Source: Acetivibrio alkalicellulosi (GTDB lineage: Bacteria; Bacillota; Clostridia; Acetivibrionales; Acetivibrionaceae). Taken from it: DNA of 64,000 nt. Location of the stretch: the NCBI GenBank assembly GCA_008125075.1, contig VLTH01000003.1, positions 282,035 to 346,034 of the forward strand, in the 5' to 3' direction. The translations under genes and the position numbers were made by a program. The first letter of the stretch is position 1, and the number at the start of each line of letters is the position of its first letter. Below are positions 35,602 to 44,841 of this stretch, in pieces. Under the pieces are notes generated by a model, which ran no database searches, had not been told where the DNA came from, and saw only the letters and a program-made list of their open reading frames with translations.

Positions 35602-37785
35602 ATGGGCGATAGCTATACCAGGCTTGTAAAAAAGATAATAAAATATAACCCCAATTGTGACTTTACACTACTTGAAAAAGCATATATTCTTTCAAAGGAA
35701 GCCCATGAAGGACAACATCGAGTTTCAGGAGAGCCATTTATTATACATCCTATGGAAGTAGCTAACATATTGGCAGAACTTGAGCTAGACTGTACTTCAA
35801 TAGTTGCGGCTATACTTCATGATACTATTGAAGATACTACCTATACCTATGAACAACTAAAATCAACGTTTGGACAGGAAGTAGCAAATCTGGTAGATGG
35901 CGTAACTAAGCTGGGTAAAATTCCTTATACTACAAAGCAGGAGCAACAGGCGGAAAATTTAAGAAAGATGTTTCTTGCAATGGCAAAAGATATAAGAGTA
36001 ATTCTTATTAAACTTGCAGATAGACTTCACAATATGCGGACATTAAAATATATGACTGCAGATAAACAATTGGAAAAAGCAAAAGAAACACTGGAAATAT
36101 ATTCACCTTTAGCTCATAGGCTAGGTATTTCTAAAATTAAATGGGAGCTTGAAGATCTTAGTTTAAGATATATAGATCCAAAGGGGTATTATGATCTTGT
36201 AGAAAAGATTGCTAAAAAACGAAAAGAAAGAGAAGCATATATTACAAACATTTTAAATACGCTAAAGGAAAAAACTCACGAGATTGCTGTTGAAGCACAA
36301 CTTGATGGTAGGCCTAAACATTTCTATAGTATTTACAGGAAAATGGTTCAGCAAAGTAAATCTTTAGAGCAGATATATGATTTATTTGCTTTTAGAGTTA
36401 TAGTTAGCTCTGTAAAGGACTGCTATGCGGTACTTGGTTTGGTACATGAAATTTTTAAGCCTATGCCAGGTAGATTTAAAGACTATATTGCCATGCCTAA
36501 GCCTAACATGTATCAGTCGCTGCACACTACTGTAATAGGTCCTGAGGGTGTGCCATTTGAAATACAGATAAGAACATGGGATATGCATAGAGTTGCAGAA
36601 GTTGGTATAGCAGCTCACTGGAAATATAAAGAAGGAAGTACTTCTGATAGTAATGCAGATAAAAAACTTTCATGGCTAAGGCAGCTTCTAGAATGGCAGA
36701 CAGAAATGCGAGATGCAGATGAGTTTATGGAAACGTTAAAAGTTGATCTTTTTACAGATGAAGTGTTTGTCTTTACTCCAAAGGGAGACGTTATAAATCT
36801 TCCTGCAGGTTCTACTCCTATTGATTTTGCATATTCAATTCATAGTGCGATAGGAAATAGAATGTCAGGTGCAAAAATAAACAGTAAAATCGTGCCCATT
36901 GAATATGAACTAAAAAATGGAGATATAATAGAAATACTAACCTCTTCAAATGTACATGGTCCTAGTAGAGACTGGCTTAAAATTGTTAAAAGTTCACAGG
37001 CTAGAAATAAAATTAATCAGTGGTTTAAAAAAGAGAAAAGAGATGAAAATATTATAAGAGGAAAGGAAATGATTGAAAAGGAATTAAAAAAGCAATCATT
37101 TACCTTTAATCAGCTTTTTAAACCTGAATGGGTTGATATAGTACTTAAAAAGTATACATTCAATACAATAGAAGATATATATGCGGCTATTGGATATGGG
37201 GCACTAACTGCCAATAAAGTAATTTCAAGGCTTAAAGAAGAATATAGAAAGACAATTAAGGTAGAAGATTTTGCTGAGCAAATGGCAAAGACAGATTTAA
37301 AGATGAAGTCTCAGGAATCAAAAAAATCTATACCTGATAACGGAATTGTGGTAAAAGGAATTGACAATTGTCTTGTAAGAATTTCAAGGTGCTGTAACCC
37401 AGTTCCCGGAGATGATATAGTAGGATACATTACAAGAGGCAGAGGGGTGTCTGTTCATAGAATGGATTGCTCTAATGTGACAAACACCATAGATGGTGAT
37501 AACAGACTTATAGATGTTTCCTGGTATACTGCAAATAATGCATCTTATAAGGCCGAAATAACAGTAATGGCAAATGATAGAACTGCGCTTTTGATGGAAA
37601 TAACTAATGTTATTGGAGAATCAAAGATACCTTTAAAAGCAATAAATGCAAGGACAACTAAGGAGCAGATTGCTATTATGAGTCTAACATTAGAAATAAC
37701 AAATACAGAACAGCTTGAGAAGATTATTAAAAAACTTAAAAAAGTGGATTCTGTTTTTGAAGTTACAAGGAATAGACATTCATGA
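35602..37785 (+). CDS. relA: Bifunctional (p)ppGpp synthetase/hydrolase (RSH)
   Basis: Makes and degrades (p)ppGpp in the stringent response. The 727 residues contain the HD hydrolase domain (HEGQHRVSGEPFIIHPMEVA, ILHDTIEDT with the catalytic HD and ED intact, LADRLHNMRTL), the synthetase domain (RFKDYIAMPKPNMYQSLHTT), a TGS domain (VFVFTPKGDVINLPAGSTPI), the conserved RCCNPVPGD segment and a C-terminal ACT domain. Both activities should work. GGAGGAG precedes the ATG. The last residues (NRHS) and the TGA come from a family B repeat, exactly as in folC. Confidence 0.96.
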   Translation: MGDSYTRLVKKIIKYNPNCDFTLLEKAYILSKEAHEGQHRVSGEPFIIHPMEVANILAELELDCTSIVAAILHDTIEDTTYTYEQLKSTFGQEVANLVDGVTKLGKIPYTTKQEQQAENLRKMFLAMAKDIRVILIKLADRLHNMRTLKYMTADKQLEKAKETLEIYSPLAHRLGISKIKWELEDLSLRYIDPKGYYDLVEKIAKKRKEREAYITNILNTLKEKTHEIAVEAQLDGRPKHFYSIYRKMVQQSKSLEQIYDLFAFRVIVSSVKDCYAVLGLVHEIFKPMPGRFKDYIAMPKPNMYQSLHTTVIGPEGVPFEIQIRTWDMHRVAEVGIAAHWKYKEGSTSDSNADKKLSWLRQLLEWQTEMRDADEFMETLKVDLFTDEVFVFTPKGDVINLPAGSTPIDFAYSIHSAIGNRMSGAKINSKIVPIEYELKNGDIIEILTSSNVHGPSRDWLKIVKSSQARNKINQWFKKEKRDENIIRGKEMIEKELKKQSFTFNQLFKPEWVDIVLKKYTFNTIEDIYAAIGYGALTANKVISRLKEEYRKTIKVEDFAEQMAKTDLKMKSQESKKSIPDNGIVVKGIDNCLVRISRCCNPVPGDDIVGYITRGRGVSVHRMDCSNVTNTIDGDNRLIDVSWYTANNASYKAEITVMANDRTALLMEITNVIGESKIPLKAINARTTKEQIAIMSLTLEITNTEQLEKIIKKLKKVDSVFEVTRNRHS

Positions 37786-37872
37786 GCAAAAGCTCACTAA
37801 CATTAGATAAAAAGTAAAGTGCGAATGAATGTCGCTGCGCAAGTGTATGTTTGAGAAGCAAACAAATTTCGC
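37773..37872 (+). repeat. Dispersed repeat family B, copy 4 (full)
   Basis: TAGACATTCATGAGCAAAAGCTCACT, first 20 bases TAGACATTCATGAGCAAAAG, with the GAGC/GCTC hairpin, the closing AATGAATGTC and a terminal AAGTGTATGTTTGAGAAGCA hairpin. It encodes the last codons and stop of relA and ends about 18 bases before the dtd start, so it fills nearly the whole gap. Confidence 0.85.
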
Positions 37873-37890
37873 TTATGAGGAGATTTTAAA

Positions 37891-38340
37891 ATGCGTGCAG
37901 TTGTTCAAAGAGTTAGTTTTTCAAAAGTTACAGTAGACGGAGAAACCATAGGGAAAATTGATAGAGGTTTAACTGTATTTTTAGGAATTGGATATGAAGA
38001 TGATCAAAGAGATATTGAATATCTTGCAGATAAAATTATAAATTTGAGAATCTTTGAAGACGATGAAGGAAAAATGAATGTATCACTTAAAGATATCAAT
38101 GGTCAGCTGCTTGTGGTATCACAGTTTACTTTATATGGAGATTGCAGAAAAGGCAAAAGACCAAGCTTTGATAAAGCGGCAAAACCTTCTGTAGCAGAAG
38201 ATATCTACAGAAAATTTATAGAAGAATGTAAAAGTTATGGCGTTTTAGTTTCAACAGGGAAATTTCAGGCTATGATGTCTGTAGAAATACACAATGAGGG
38301 GCCAGTTACAATACTATTAGATAGTAAAAAAGAGTTTTGA
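37891..38340 (+). CDS. dtd: D-aminoacyl-tRNA deacylase
   Basis: Hydrolyses D-aminoacyl-tRNAs (and mischarged Gly-tRNA-Ala). The 149-residue protein has the family motifs [39 protein letters not shown] (SQxT catalytic motif) and [11 protein letters not shown] (the Gly-cisPro gate, here GP). ATG 37891 is preceded by GAGGAG. It follows relA as in many Firmicutes, with a repeat inserted between them. Confidence 0.95.
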   Translation: MRAVVQRVSFSKVTVDGETIGKIDRGLTVFLGIGYEDDQRDIEYLADKIINLRIFEDDEGKMNVSLKDINGQLLVVSQFTLYGDCRKGKRPSFDKAAKPSVAEDIYRKFIEECKSYGVLVSTGKFQAMMSVEIHNEGPVTILLDSKKEF

Positions 38341-38361
38341 AGTCTAAAAAGGAGGAGAAAA

Positions 38362-38964
38362 ATGGTACTTGAATGTTTGGATACAGGTATGTTTAATTCT
38401 AACTGCTATATATTAGGGAATAATGGTGAGGGAGTAATTATTGATTCAGGTGTAGAGCCTGATGAAATAATAAGTGTTTTAGATAAAAATAAATTGATAG
38501 TAAAATTTATATTGCTAACCCACGGTCATATTGACCATATTTGTTTTGTTGATAAATTGCGTGATAAAACAGGAGCAAAGGTTTTGATACATGAAAATGA
38601 CAGTAAAAAGCTAATTGATTCAGTATCTAACGGCTCAATTTTCTTTGGTTTAAATAGCTCTTTTGAAAAGGCAGATGGGTTTTTAAAAGATGGAGATGAA
38701 ATTGAGGTTGGAGGAATAAAACTCGAGATTATACATACTCCGGGACATTCATCAGGTAGTATATGTATAAAAGTTGGAGATAAAATATTTACTGGGGATA
38801 CCCTGTTTAAAATGGGTAGAGGCAGGACTGACTTAAGTGATGGAAATGAAATGGAAATTTTTGCATCGATAAAAAACAAGTTATTGGTTTTAGAGGATAA
38901 AACTTTGGTATTTCCAGGACATGGTGATGAAACAACCATAGGAGCTGAAAGGGTTTTTTATTAA
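38362..38964 (+). CDS. MBL-fold metallo-hydrolase (YqgX/GloB-like)
   Basis: A 200-residue metallo-beta-lactamase-fold protein with the binuclear metal site: LTHGHIDHI (HxHxDH), HTPGHSSGSICI, FTGDTLFKMGRGRTDL and VFPGHGDETTIG. The lack of the hydroxyacylglutathione hydrolase C-terminal domain puts it with the short YqgX/YcbL group, possibly a glyoxalase II-like thioesterase. GGAGGAG precedes the ATG. It is 22 bases after dtd and probably cotranscribed; in related genomes a hemZ-type radical SAM gene often follows, but not here. Confidence 0.9.
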   Translation: MVLECLDTGMFNSNCYILGNNGEGVIIDSGVEPDEIISVLDKNKLIVKFILLTHGHIDHICFVDKLRDKTGAKVLIHENDSKKLIDSVSNGSIFFGLNSSFEKADGFLKDGDEIEVGGIKLEIIHTPGHSSGSICIKVGDKIFTGDTLFKMGRGRTDLSDGNEMEIFASIKNKLLVLEDKTLVFPGHGDETTIGAERVFY

Positions 38965-38968
38965 GGAA

Positions 38969-39056
38969 TGCCTTAGAAATAACTTTATATTCTCAAGTAC
39001 AAAATCCCAATGTTTTAACGGGTTTTGAACGATGAGAATTGGATGTTATTTCTTAG
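38969..39056. other. Multi-stem palindromic structure after the MBL gene
   Basis: Nested complementary blocks: CTTAGAAATAAC with GTTATTTCTTAG (11 of 12), ATTCTCA with TGAGAAT, and AAAATCCC with GGGTTTT. Together they would fold into a long irregular hairpin about six bases after the stop codon. A GGGAGATTGATTCTCTCTTTTT-like hairpin-plus-T-run follows at about 39101-39119 and is the more probable terminator. Confidence 0.5.
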
Positions 39057-39124
39057 CCATTATTAAGCAATTTTATATGTTTTTTCATTAAAAAATTAGG
39101 GAGATTGATTCTCTCTTTTTAGTT

Positions 39125-39192
39125 TTTAGAAGTTTTAAAAGTCCAAGATAGATTAAAAGCAAGGGGGCTTGATCCCCCAAACTTTTATTATT
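39125..39192 (+). repeat. Dispersed repeat family D, diverged copy
   Basis: TTTAGAAGTTTTAAAAGTCC, then AGATTAAAAGCAAGGGGGCT, TGATCCCCCAAACTTTTATT. It has the same order of blocks as 13740-13815 and 61398-61567, with the GGGG-CTTGAT-CCCC hairpin kept by compensating bases. It lies between the convergent MBL and PurF-like genes. Confidence 0.55.
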
Positions 39193-39322
39193 CTAAAACA
39201 CCCTATTATTCTAAACAAGAACTCATATTATAATATTCAAATATAATGGAGTCTACGCCTAAAGTCCAGGTGTTTAGCTTCATTCTAAGCAAATTCACTA
39301 GATTCTCTACAGGCATTTGAAA

Positions 39323-40723
39323 TTACTCTTTGCCACTCCAGCAATAAGTACATATCTTGTCACTAGGTAAACCAATAGCCTCAATCATATCATTCAAGGA
39401 TTGATATCTTAATGATGTTAGATTCAGACGTTTTCTAATACAATCAACCATACATGTATGCTTTTGTGTATTTTCATCTGTATACTCATCAAAAGAAGTC
39501 GGTTGATTACCCTCAATTTCCAATATAGCCTTACGAGCAGCAAGATCAAGCTCCGAACGGGATCTTGAAAAGTTTAGATATTTACAGCCATAAAGAAGAG
39601 GAGGACAAGCAGAGCGCATGTGAACCTCTTTAGCATTACAATTATATAGTAATTCAGCAGTTTCACGAAGCTGAGTTCCCCTAACGATAGAGTCATCACA
39701 AAATAATATCCTTTTATTATCTACCAGATTAGAAATTGGTATTAACTTCATTCTTGCAACAAGGTTTCGAATTTCCTGATCTTGAGGCATAAAGCTTCTT
39801 GACCATGTAGGTGTATATTTAATGAAAGGTCTTCCCAATGGAATTCTAGATTGGTTTGAGTATCCAATAGCATGAGCTACACCAGAATCAGGTACACCTG
39901 CCACTAAATCAACTTCTACATTGTCCTTTCGTGCCAATGCAGCACCACTTCTATAACGCATAGATTCAACATTCATTCCTTCATAGGATGAAGAAGAATA
40001 ACCATAATAAACCCATAAAAAAGCACATATTTTCATTTGATCACCAGGAGGAGAGAGTTTCTCCATTCCGTCAGGTGTCAACAGTACAATTTCTCCAGGA
40101 CCAAGTTCGTGTTTTAATTGGTATCCTAGATTTGGAAAGGCACAGGACTCCGACGATATACAATATGCGCCGTCTTTTTCGCCTACAATTAATGGAGTTC
40201 TTCCTAAAGCATCTCTGCCTGCATATATACCTTCTGGAGTTAGTATTAGCATTGAACATGAACCATCAATAGACTCATGGACTTTTTTAATACCTTCTTT
40301 AAATGACTTTTCCTGATCAATAATTGAAGAAACCATTTCAGTAGGATTTATTTCTCCTTTGCTCATCTCTAAAAAATGAACATACTTGTTTGCAAAAGCT
40401 CTTGAAGCTAGTTCTTTAATATTATTAATTCTTCCCACAGTTGTTATTGCATAGTGACCAAGATGAGAGTATATGGTTAGGGGCTGAGCCTCCATATCAC
40501 TAATACAACCTATTCCCATATTACCTGACATAGATGATAAATCATTTTCAAACTTAGTTCTAAATTGAGTGTTTTCAATATTATGAATAGACCTGTTAAA
40601 ACCTGCACCTGTCCAAACTGCCATTCCTCCACGGCTTGTACCTAGATGTGAATGGTAATCGGTACCAAAAAACAAATCCATAGTACAGTCATTTTTTGAA
40701 ACAACTCCAAATAATCCTCCCAC
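39323..40723 (-). CDS. PurF-like amidophosphoribosyltransferase lacking the glutaminase cysteine
   Basis: A 466-residue protein with the PurF two-domain layout. The N-terminal Ntn-hydrolase (class II glutamine amidotransferase) domain begins MGGLFGVVSKNDC, where PurF enzymes have Cys-Gly-x-x-Gly; the catalytic N-terminal Cys is Gly. The phosphoribosyltransferase loop is intact (RILFCDDSIVRGTQLRETAE), as are GVPDSGVAHAIGYS and the C-terminal cysteines (HTCMVDCIRKR, ICTYCWSGKE) that in PurF bind an iron-sulfur cluster. It may use free ammonia, or may have another role. It is not in a pur operon. GTG start at 40723 with GGGAGTGA upstream. Confidence 0.85.
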   Translation of the reverse strand: MGGLFGVVSKNDCTMDLFFGTDYHSHLGTSRGGMAVWTGAGFNRSIHNIENTQFRTKFENDLSSMSGNMGIGCISDMEAQPLTIYSHLGHYAITTVGRINNIKELASRAFANKYVHFLEMSKGEINPTEMVSSIIDQEKSFKEGIKKVHESIDGSCSMLILTPEGIYAGRDALGRTPLIVGEKDGAYCISSESCAFPNLGYQLKHELGPGEIVLLTPDGMEKLSPPGDQMKICAFLWVYYGYSSSSYEGMNVESMRYRSGAALARKDNVEVDLVAGVPDSGVAHAIGYSNQSRIPLGRPFIKYTPTWSRSFMPQDQEIRNLVARMKLIPISNLVDNKRILFCDDSIVRGTQLRETAELLYNCNAKEVHMRSACPPLLYGCKYLNFSRSRSELDLAARKAILEIEGNQPTSFDEYTDENTQKHTCMVDCIRKRLNLTSLRYQSLNDMIEAIGLPSDKICTYCWSGKE

Positions 40724-40932
40724 TAATAAATCACTCCCGTAAATTTTATATTAAACACTGTGTTTTCAAAAACTACTTTTATACGTCTACCTTTATAAAG
40801 ACACAGTGCTTGCATATCTCGAAAATCACATATAATAAATACATATTACTTTGCACGAAATATATATATATATTATAAAAGATTAATTTAGTTTTGTAAA
40901 AGAGTTTAGAAGCAATAAAAATTATTTAACTA

Positions 40933-40961
40933 TTGACATTTTAAGATTATAGAATTAAAAT
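40933..40961 (+). promoter_or_regulatory. Promoter of the T-box-hisS-aspS operon
   Basis: TTGACA (40933-40938), 17 bases, TAAAAT (40956-40961). A TATAAT at 40971-40976 is too far from this -35 but could serve another start. The transcript would begin just ahead of the T-box stem I. Confidence 0.65.
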
Positions 40962-41004
40962 ATTATTAATTATAATAAAGACTAGGAAAGGGAAAAGTAA
41001 TCAA

Positions 41005-41240
41005 TACTGCCTTAAGGGAGAGAGTGTCGTGACTGAAAGCACTTTTAGGATAAAGGTTGATGAATGAACACCCTGGAGTTGATTAGTTGAAAGCATTACT
41101 TATGTGCAATTAGATTGATCCGGTAGTTCTTACGTTAAAAGAACATAAAGAGGGAAAACATTATGAGATTTTCCTATTAGGGTGGTACCGCGGGAATAAC
41201 AGCCTCTCGTCCCTGACTTATGTCAGACGAGAGGCTTTAA
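41005..41240 (+). promoter_or_regulatory. T-box riboswitch upstream of hisS
   Basis: Binds uncharged tRNA (expected tRNA-His) and lets transcription continue into hisS-aspS. Visible parts: stem I region with GGTTGATGAATGAACACC (apical part) at about 41060, the invariant T-box AGGGTGGTACCGCGG at 41179-41193 that pairs with the tRNA acceptor end, and the competing terminator AGCCTCTCGTC...GACGAGAGGCTTT at 41201-41237. I could not place the specifier codon with confidence, so histidine specificity rests on the gene downstream. Confidence 0.93.
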
Positions 41241-41358
41241 TTATTGTAAAATTTGCAAACATACAGAAAACCTAAAGATTGGGATGCCTTGAGATTTAAT
41301 TGGCTTGAAAGATACTTAATATATATTGAAATTTATTGATAAAAAATGGAGGTTTGTA

Positions 41359-42621
41359 ATGTTAACAAAATCACCAAGAGGGACAAAAGATATTCTCCCG
41401 TCAGAGGTTTACAAATGGCAGTACATTGAAAAAAAGATAGCTGAGCTGTGTAATAATTTCGGATATAGCGAGATAAGACTGCCTGTATTTGAGCATACTG
41501 AATTATTTCAAAGGGGGGTTGGAGATACTACAGATATAGTTCAAAAAGAGATGTATACATTTTTAGATAAAAGTGAACGGAGTATAACACTTAGACCAGA
41601 GGGAACAGCTGGAGTTGTTAGAAGTTATATTGAAAATGGTATGGCATCATTACCACAGCCAATTAAACTTTTTTACAATATAACTGCTTATAGGTATGAA
41701 AAAGTGCAAAAGGGCAGATACAGGGAATTTCATCAATTTGGTATCGAGGCTTTTGGAGCAGCAGGACCTACAATTGATGTTGAGATAATAAGCATGATTA
41801 ATACTTTTTTTAGTGAACTTGGAATAGGTGATGTCAGCCTAAATATAAACAGTATAGGATGTCCAAAGTGCAGAGCAGAATATAATGATAAACTAATAAA
41901 ATATCTAACTCCTAATTTAAATAGTTTATGTCACACTTGCAACAGCAGATTTGAAAGGAATCCACTAAGAATAATTGACTGTAAGGAAGAAACTTGTAAG
42001 AAAGTAACAGTAGATGCTCCTTCTCTGACAGATAATATATGTGAAGAGTGTTCCATTCACTTTGATGGTTTAAAAGATGGTCTTGCAAATTTAGGGATTA
42101 GCTATAAAGTTGACAAAAACATTGTTCGAGGTCTTGACTATTATACTAAAACAGTTTTTGAGTTTGTATCAGACAACATAGGAGCTCAGGGGACTGTTTG
42201 TGGTGGAGGAAGATATGATGGTCTTATAGAAGCTTGTGGTGGAGCACCAACACCTGGTATTGGGTTTGCAATAGGTATTGAAAGACTTATATTGGTTATG
42301 GAGAGTCAGGGAATTGAATTTCCAAAGTCTGAAGGCATCGATATATTTGTTGCAACTATAGGAAAAAAAGCAGAAAAGTATGCACAAAAATTAATATATA
42401 AACTCAGAAAAGAAGGCTTAAGTGCTCAAATGGATTTGATGGACAGGAGTCTTAAAGCACAGATGAAATACGCAAATAAGCTTGGTGCTTGTTATAGTAT
42501 TGTTTTAGGAGATAATGAAATTGACACTAATAAGGCGTTTTTGAAAAATATGGACTCAGGTGAGCAAAAGGAAATTAATTTAGATACAGTTATAGATAGA
42601 CTGAAAAATATAGACATATAA
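41359..42621 (+). CDS. hisS: Histidyl-tRNA synthetase
   Basis: Class II synthetase, 420 residues. Motif 1 region PRGTKDILPSEVYKWQ, motif 2 (FYNITAYRYEKVQKGRYREF, HQFGIEAFG), histidine-specific VRGLDYYTKTVFEF and motif 3 (GFAIGIERLILVME), with a C-terminal anticodon-binding domain (IFVATIGKKAEKYAQKLIYK). ATG 41359 has GGAGG seven bases upstream; the longer frame from 41326 lacks a site. Controlled by the T-box leader. aspS follows 84 bases after it. Confidence 0.97.
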   Translation: MLTKSPRGTKDILPSEVYKWQYIEKKIAELCNNFGYSEIRLPVFEHTELFQRGVGDTTDIVQKEMYTFLDKSERSITLRPEGTAGVVRSYIENGMASLPQPIKLFYNITAYRYEKVQKGRYREFHQFGIEAFGAAGPTIDVEIISMINTFFSELGIGDVSLNINSIGCPKCRAEYNDKLIKYLTPNLNSLCHTCNSRFERNPLRIIDCKEETCKKVTVDAPSLTDNICEECSIHFDGLKDGLANLGISYKVDKNIVRGLDYYTKTVFEFVSDNIGAQGTVCGGGRYDGLIEACGGAPTPGIGFAIGIERLILVMESQGIEFPKSEGIDIFVATIGKKAEKYAQKLIYKLRKEGLSAQMDLMDRSLKAQMKYANKLGACYSIVLGDNEIDTNKAFLKNMDSGEQKEINLDTVIDRLKNIDI

Positions 42622-42705
42622 AATAAGTTGAATTTTTATGCTATTTCACAGACTATAGATGCAAAGATCTAGAAAAAATGAAAATACAGGACAGGAGTGA
42701 AAGAA

Positions 42706-44493
42706 ATGTCAGAATCAATGTATGGTTTAAAAAGAACTCATATGTGTACACAGCTTACAGTTGATAATATAGGTCAAAGGGTTACTGTAATGGGATGGGC
42801 TCAGAAAAGAAGGGACTTAGGAGGAGTAATATTTGTTGATTTAAGGGATAGAAGTGGTTTATTACAAGTGGTGTTTAGCGTTGAAGCTGGAGAAGAACTT
42901 TTTAAAAAGGCTGAAACAATAAGAAATGAATTTGTTATAGCACTTACAGGAGAAGTTATTAAGAGAAGTGACGAGACAGTAAACCCCAATATTCCAACAG
43001 GGGAAATAGAAATAGTTGCAAGTGAGCTTAGAATACTAAGTAGGGCAGAAACGCCACCTTTCTATATTGAAGAAAACTCTGATGTTAACGAAGCTACAAG
43101 GCTAAAATACAGATATGTTGACTTAAGAAGGCCTGATATGCAAAAAAATCTTATGCTAAGGCACAGAGTATCTAAAATTGCAAGAGACTATTACGATGAA
43201 AAGGGTTTTCTTGAAATAGAAACTCCTATGCTTACTAAAAGTACGCCAGAAGGTGCGAGAGATTACTTAGTACCTAGCAGAGTTCATTCAGGTGAATTTT
43301 TCGCATTACCTCAGTCACCCCAGTTATTTAAGCAACTCTTAATGGTGTCTGGGTTTGATAGATATTTTCAAATTGTTAAATGTTTTAGGGATGAGGATTT
43401 AAGAGCTGATAGGCAGCCAGAGTTTACTCAAATAGACTTAGAGATGTCTTTTGTAAATGTTGAAGATGTACTAGAAGTAAATGAAAGTTTTATAGTAAAG
43501 CTTTTTAAAGAGGCTCTTGGTGTAGATATTGAGAGTCCTTTTGTCAGGATGCCTTACAAAGAAGCTATGGAGCGCTTTGGGTCAGATAAACCTGATATTA
43601 GATTTGGTCTTGAGCTTGTAGACTTATCTCATATTGTTGAAAACTGTGGTTTTAAAGTGTTTTCAGATGCTGTAAAAAAAGGTGGAAGTGTAAGAGCTAT
43701 AAATGCTAAAGAATGTGGTAAAAAGTTTAGCCGAAGAGAAATTGATGCTCTTGTTGAACATGTTAAAATTTATAAAGCTAAGGGTATGGCTTGGATAGTA
43801 GTAGAAGAAAATGAACTTAAATCGCCAATTACAAAGTTTTTTAATGAGGATGAGATTAAAAATATATTAGATACAGTTAAAGCTGAACCTGGAGACCTTA
43901 TTTGTTTTATAGCTGATAAAAATGAAGTTGTATTTAGTGCCCTTGGTGAGTTAAGGCTTGAGTTGGCAAGAAAACTTGATTTAATTAATAAAGATCAGTT
44001 CAAATTTTTATGGGTAACAGAATTTCCACTTTTGGAGTATGATGAAGAAGAAAAAAGATATGTTGCAAAGCACCATCCATTTACATCACCAATGGATGAG
44101 GACATGGAATATATCGAGACTCAACCAGATAAGGTTAGAGCTAAAGCTTATGATATAATATTAAATGGAAATGAGATTGGTGGAGGAAGTATAAGAATAC
44201 ATGACCAGAATCTTCAGACTATAATGTTTAAGCATTTAGGATTTAATGAAGAGAGTGCAAAAGAAAGATTTGGTTTTTTATTAGAAGCATTTAAGTATGG
44301 TACACCACCACATGGTGGACTGGCATTTGGTCTTGACAGGCTTGTTATGCTTATGACGGGAAGTAGTAGTATAAGAGATGTTATAGCATTTCCTAAAGTT
44401 CAAAATGCTTCATGTCTTATGACAAACGCTCCTAATGTAGTTGATTTAAAGCAACTTGAAGAGCTTCATATAAAGCTGGAAGAAGTTGAATAG
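42706..44493 (+). CDS. aspS: Aspartyl-tRNA synthetase
   Basis: Class II synthetase, 595 residues, the bacterial type with an OB-fold anticodon domain ([20 protein letters not shown]), class II core ([60 protein letters not shown]), the inserted GAD domain and motif 3 ([14 protein letters not shown]). ATG 42706 has AGGAG eight bases upstream. The TAG stop is the first triplet of a family B fragment. The hisS-aspS pair is typical for Firmicutes. Whether it charges only Asp or also Asn tRNA depends on the presence of gatCAB elsewhere. Confidence 0.97.
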   Translation: MSESMYGLKRTHMCTQLTVDNIGQRVTVMGWAQKRRDLGGVIFVDLRDRSGLLQVVFSVEAGEELFKKAETIRNEFVIALTGEVIKRSDETVNPNIPTGEIEIVASELRILSRAETPPFYIEENSDVNEATRLKYRYVDLRRPDMQKNLMLRHRVSKIARDYYDEKGFLEIETPMLTKSTPEGARDYLVPSRVHSGEFFALPQSPQLFKQLLMVSGFDRYFQIVKCFRDEDLRADRQPEFTQIDLEMSFVNVEDVLEVNESFIVKLFKEALGVDIESPFVRMPYKEAMERFGSDKPDIRFGLELVDLSHIVENCGFKVFSDAVKKGGSVRAINAKECGKKFSRREIDALVEHVKIYKAKGMAWIVVEENELKSPITKFFNEDEIKNILDTVKAEPGDLICFIADKNEVVFSALGELRLELARKLDLINKDQFKFLWVTEFPLLEYDEEEKRYVAKHHPFTSPMDEDMEYIETQPDKVRAKAYDIILNGNEIGGGSIRIHDQNLQTIMFKHLGFNEESAKERFGFLLEAFKYGTPPHGGLAFGLDRLVMLMTGSSSIRDVIAFPKVQNASCLMTNAPNVVDLKQLEELHIKLEEVE

Positions 44494-44514
44494 TCATTCA
44501 TGAGCTAAAAAAGC
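44491..44514 (+). repeat. Family B fragment at the aspS stop
   Basis: TAGTCATTCATGAGCTAAAA, then AAGCTC. The left end and first hairpin only; the rest is missing. The TAG is the stop codon of aspS. Confidence 0.65.
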
Positions 44515-44553
44515 TCACAAAAATAAATAATATTTATATTCTACACTTGAAAA

Positions 44554-44585
44554 ATACTCATAAATTTTATAAAATTTATGAGTAT
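44554..44585. repeat. Perfect 32-base palindrome
   Basis: ATACTCATAAATTTTA followed directly by its complement, with no loop. It lies 60 bases after aspS and before a T-run terminator; it could bind a dimeric protein or form a cruciform. Confidence 0.6.
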
Positions 44586-44603
44586 GGTTATTTACGAGTT
44601 AGT

Positions 44604-44648
44604 AAAAAAAGCTTAATTTTATAATGTACTTAAAGTTAAGCTTTTTTT
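44604..44648 (+). terminator. Terminator of the hisS-aspS operon
   Basis: AAAAAAAGCTTAA and TTAAGCTTTTTTT, 13-base perfect arms with a 19-base loop, ending in seven T. The A-run on the left makes it usable in both directions, so it can also end the minus-strand transposase transcript. Confidence 0.75.
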
Positions 44649-44841
44649 ATAGTATAATATAGTATAAGAAGGCTCTCGAAAACTAATTGGTAAAACCAGA
44701 TGAATAGGAATATGTGGAATATATGTTGAAAAGCATAGATGTTTAAGTTGTAAATGCTCTTTGAAAACTGAATTATGTATAAAACTGGGCAAAAAAGGCA
44801 TAGCAAAGCTAACCTTCATATGAAAGTTAGAAATTTAAGTC

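Noticed and set aside
41063-41077. CAC within GAACACC as the T-box specifier codon.
   Set aside because: It lies in what looks like the apical part of stem I rather than the specifier loop; the codon cannot be placed without folding the leader.
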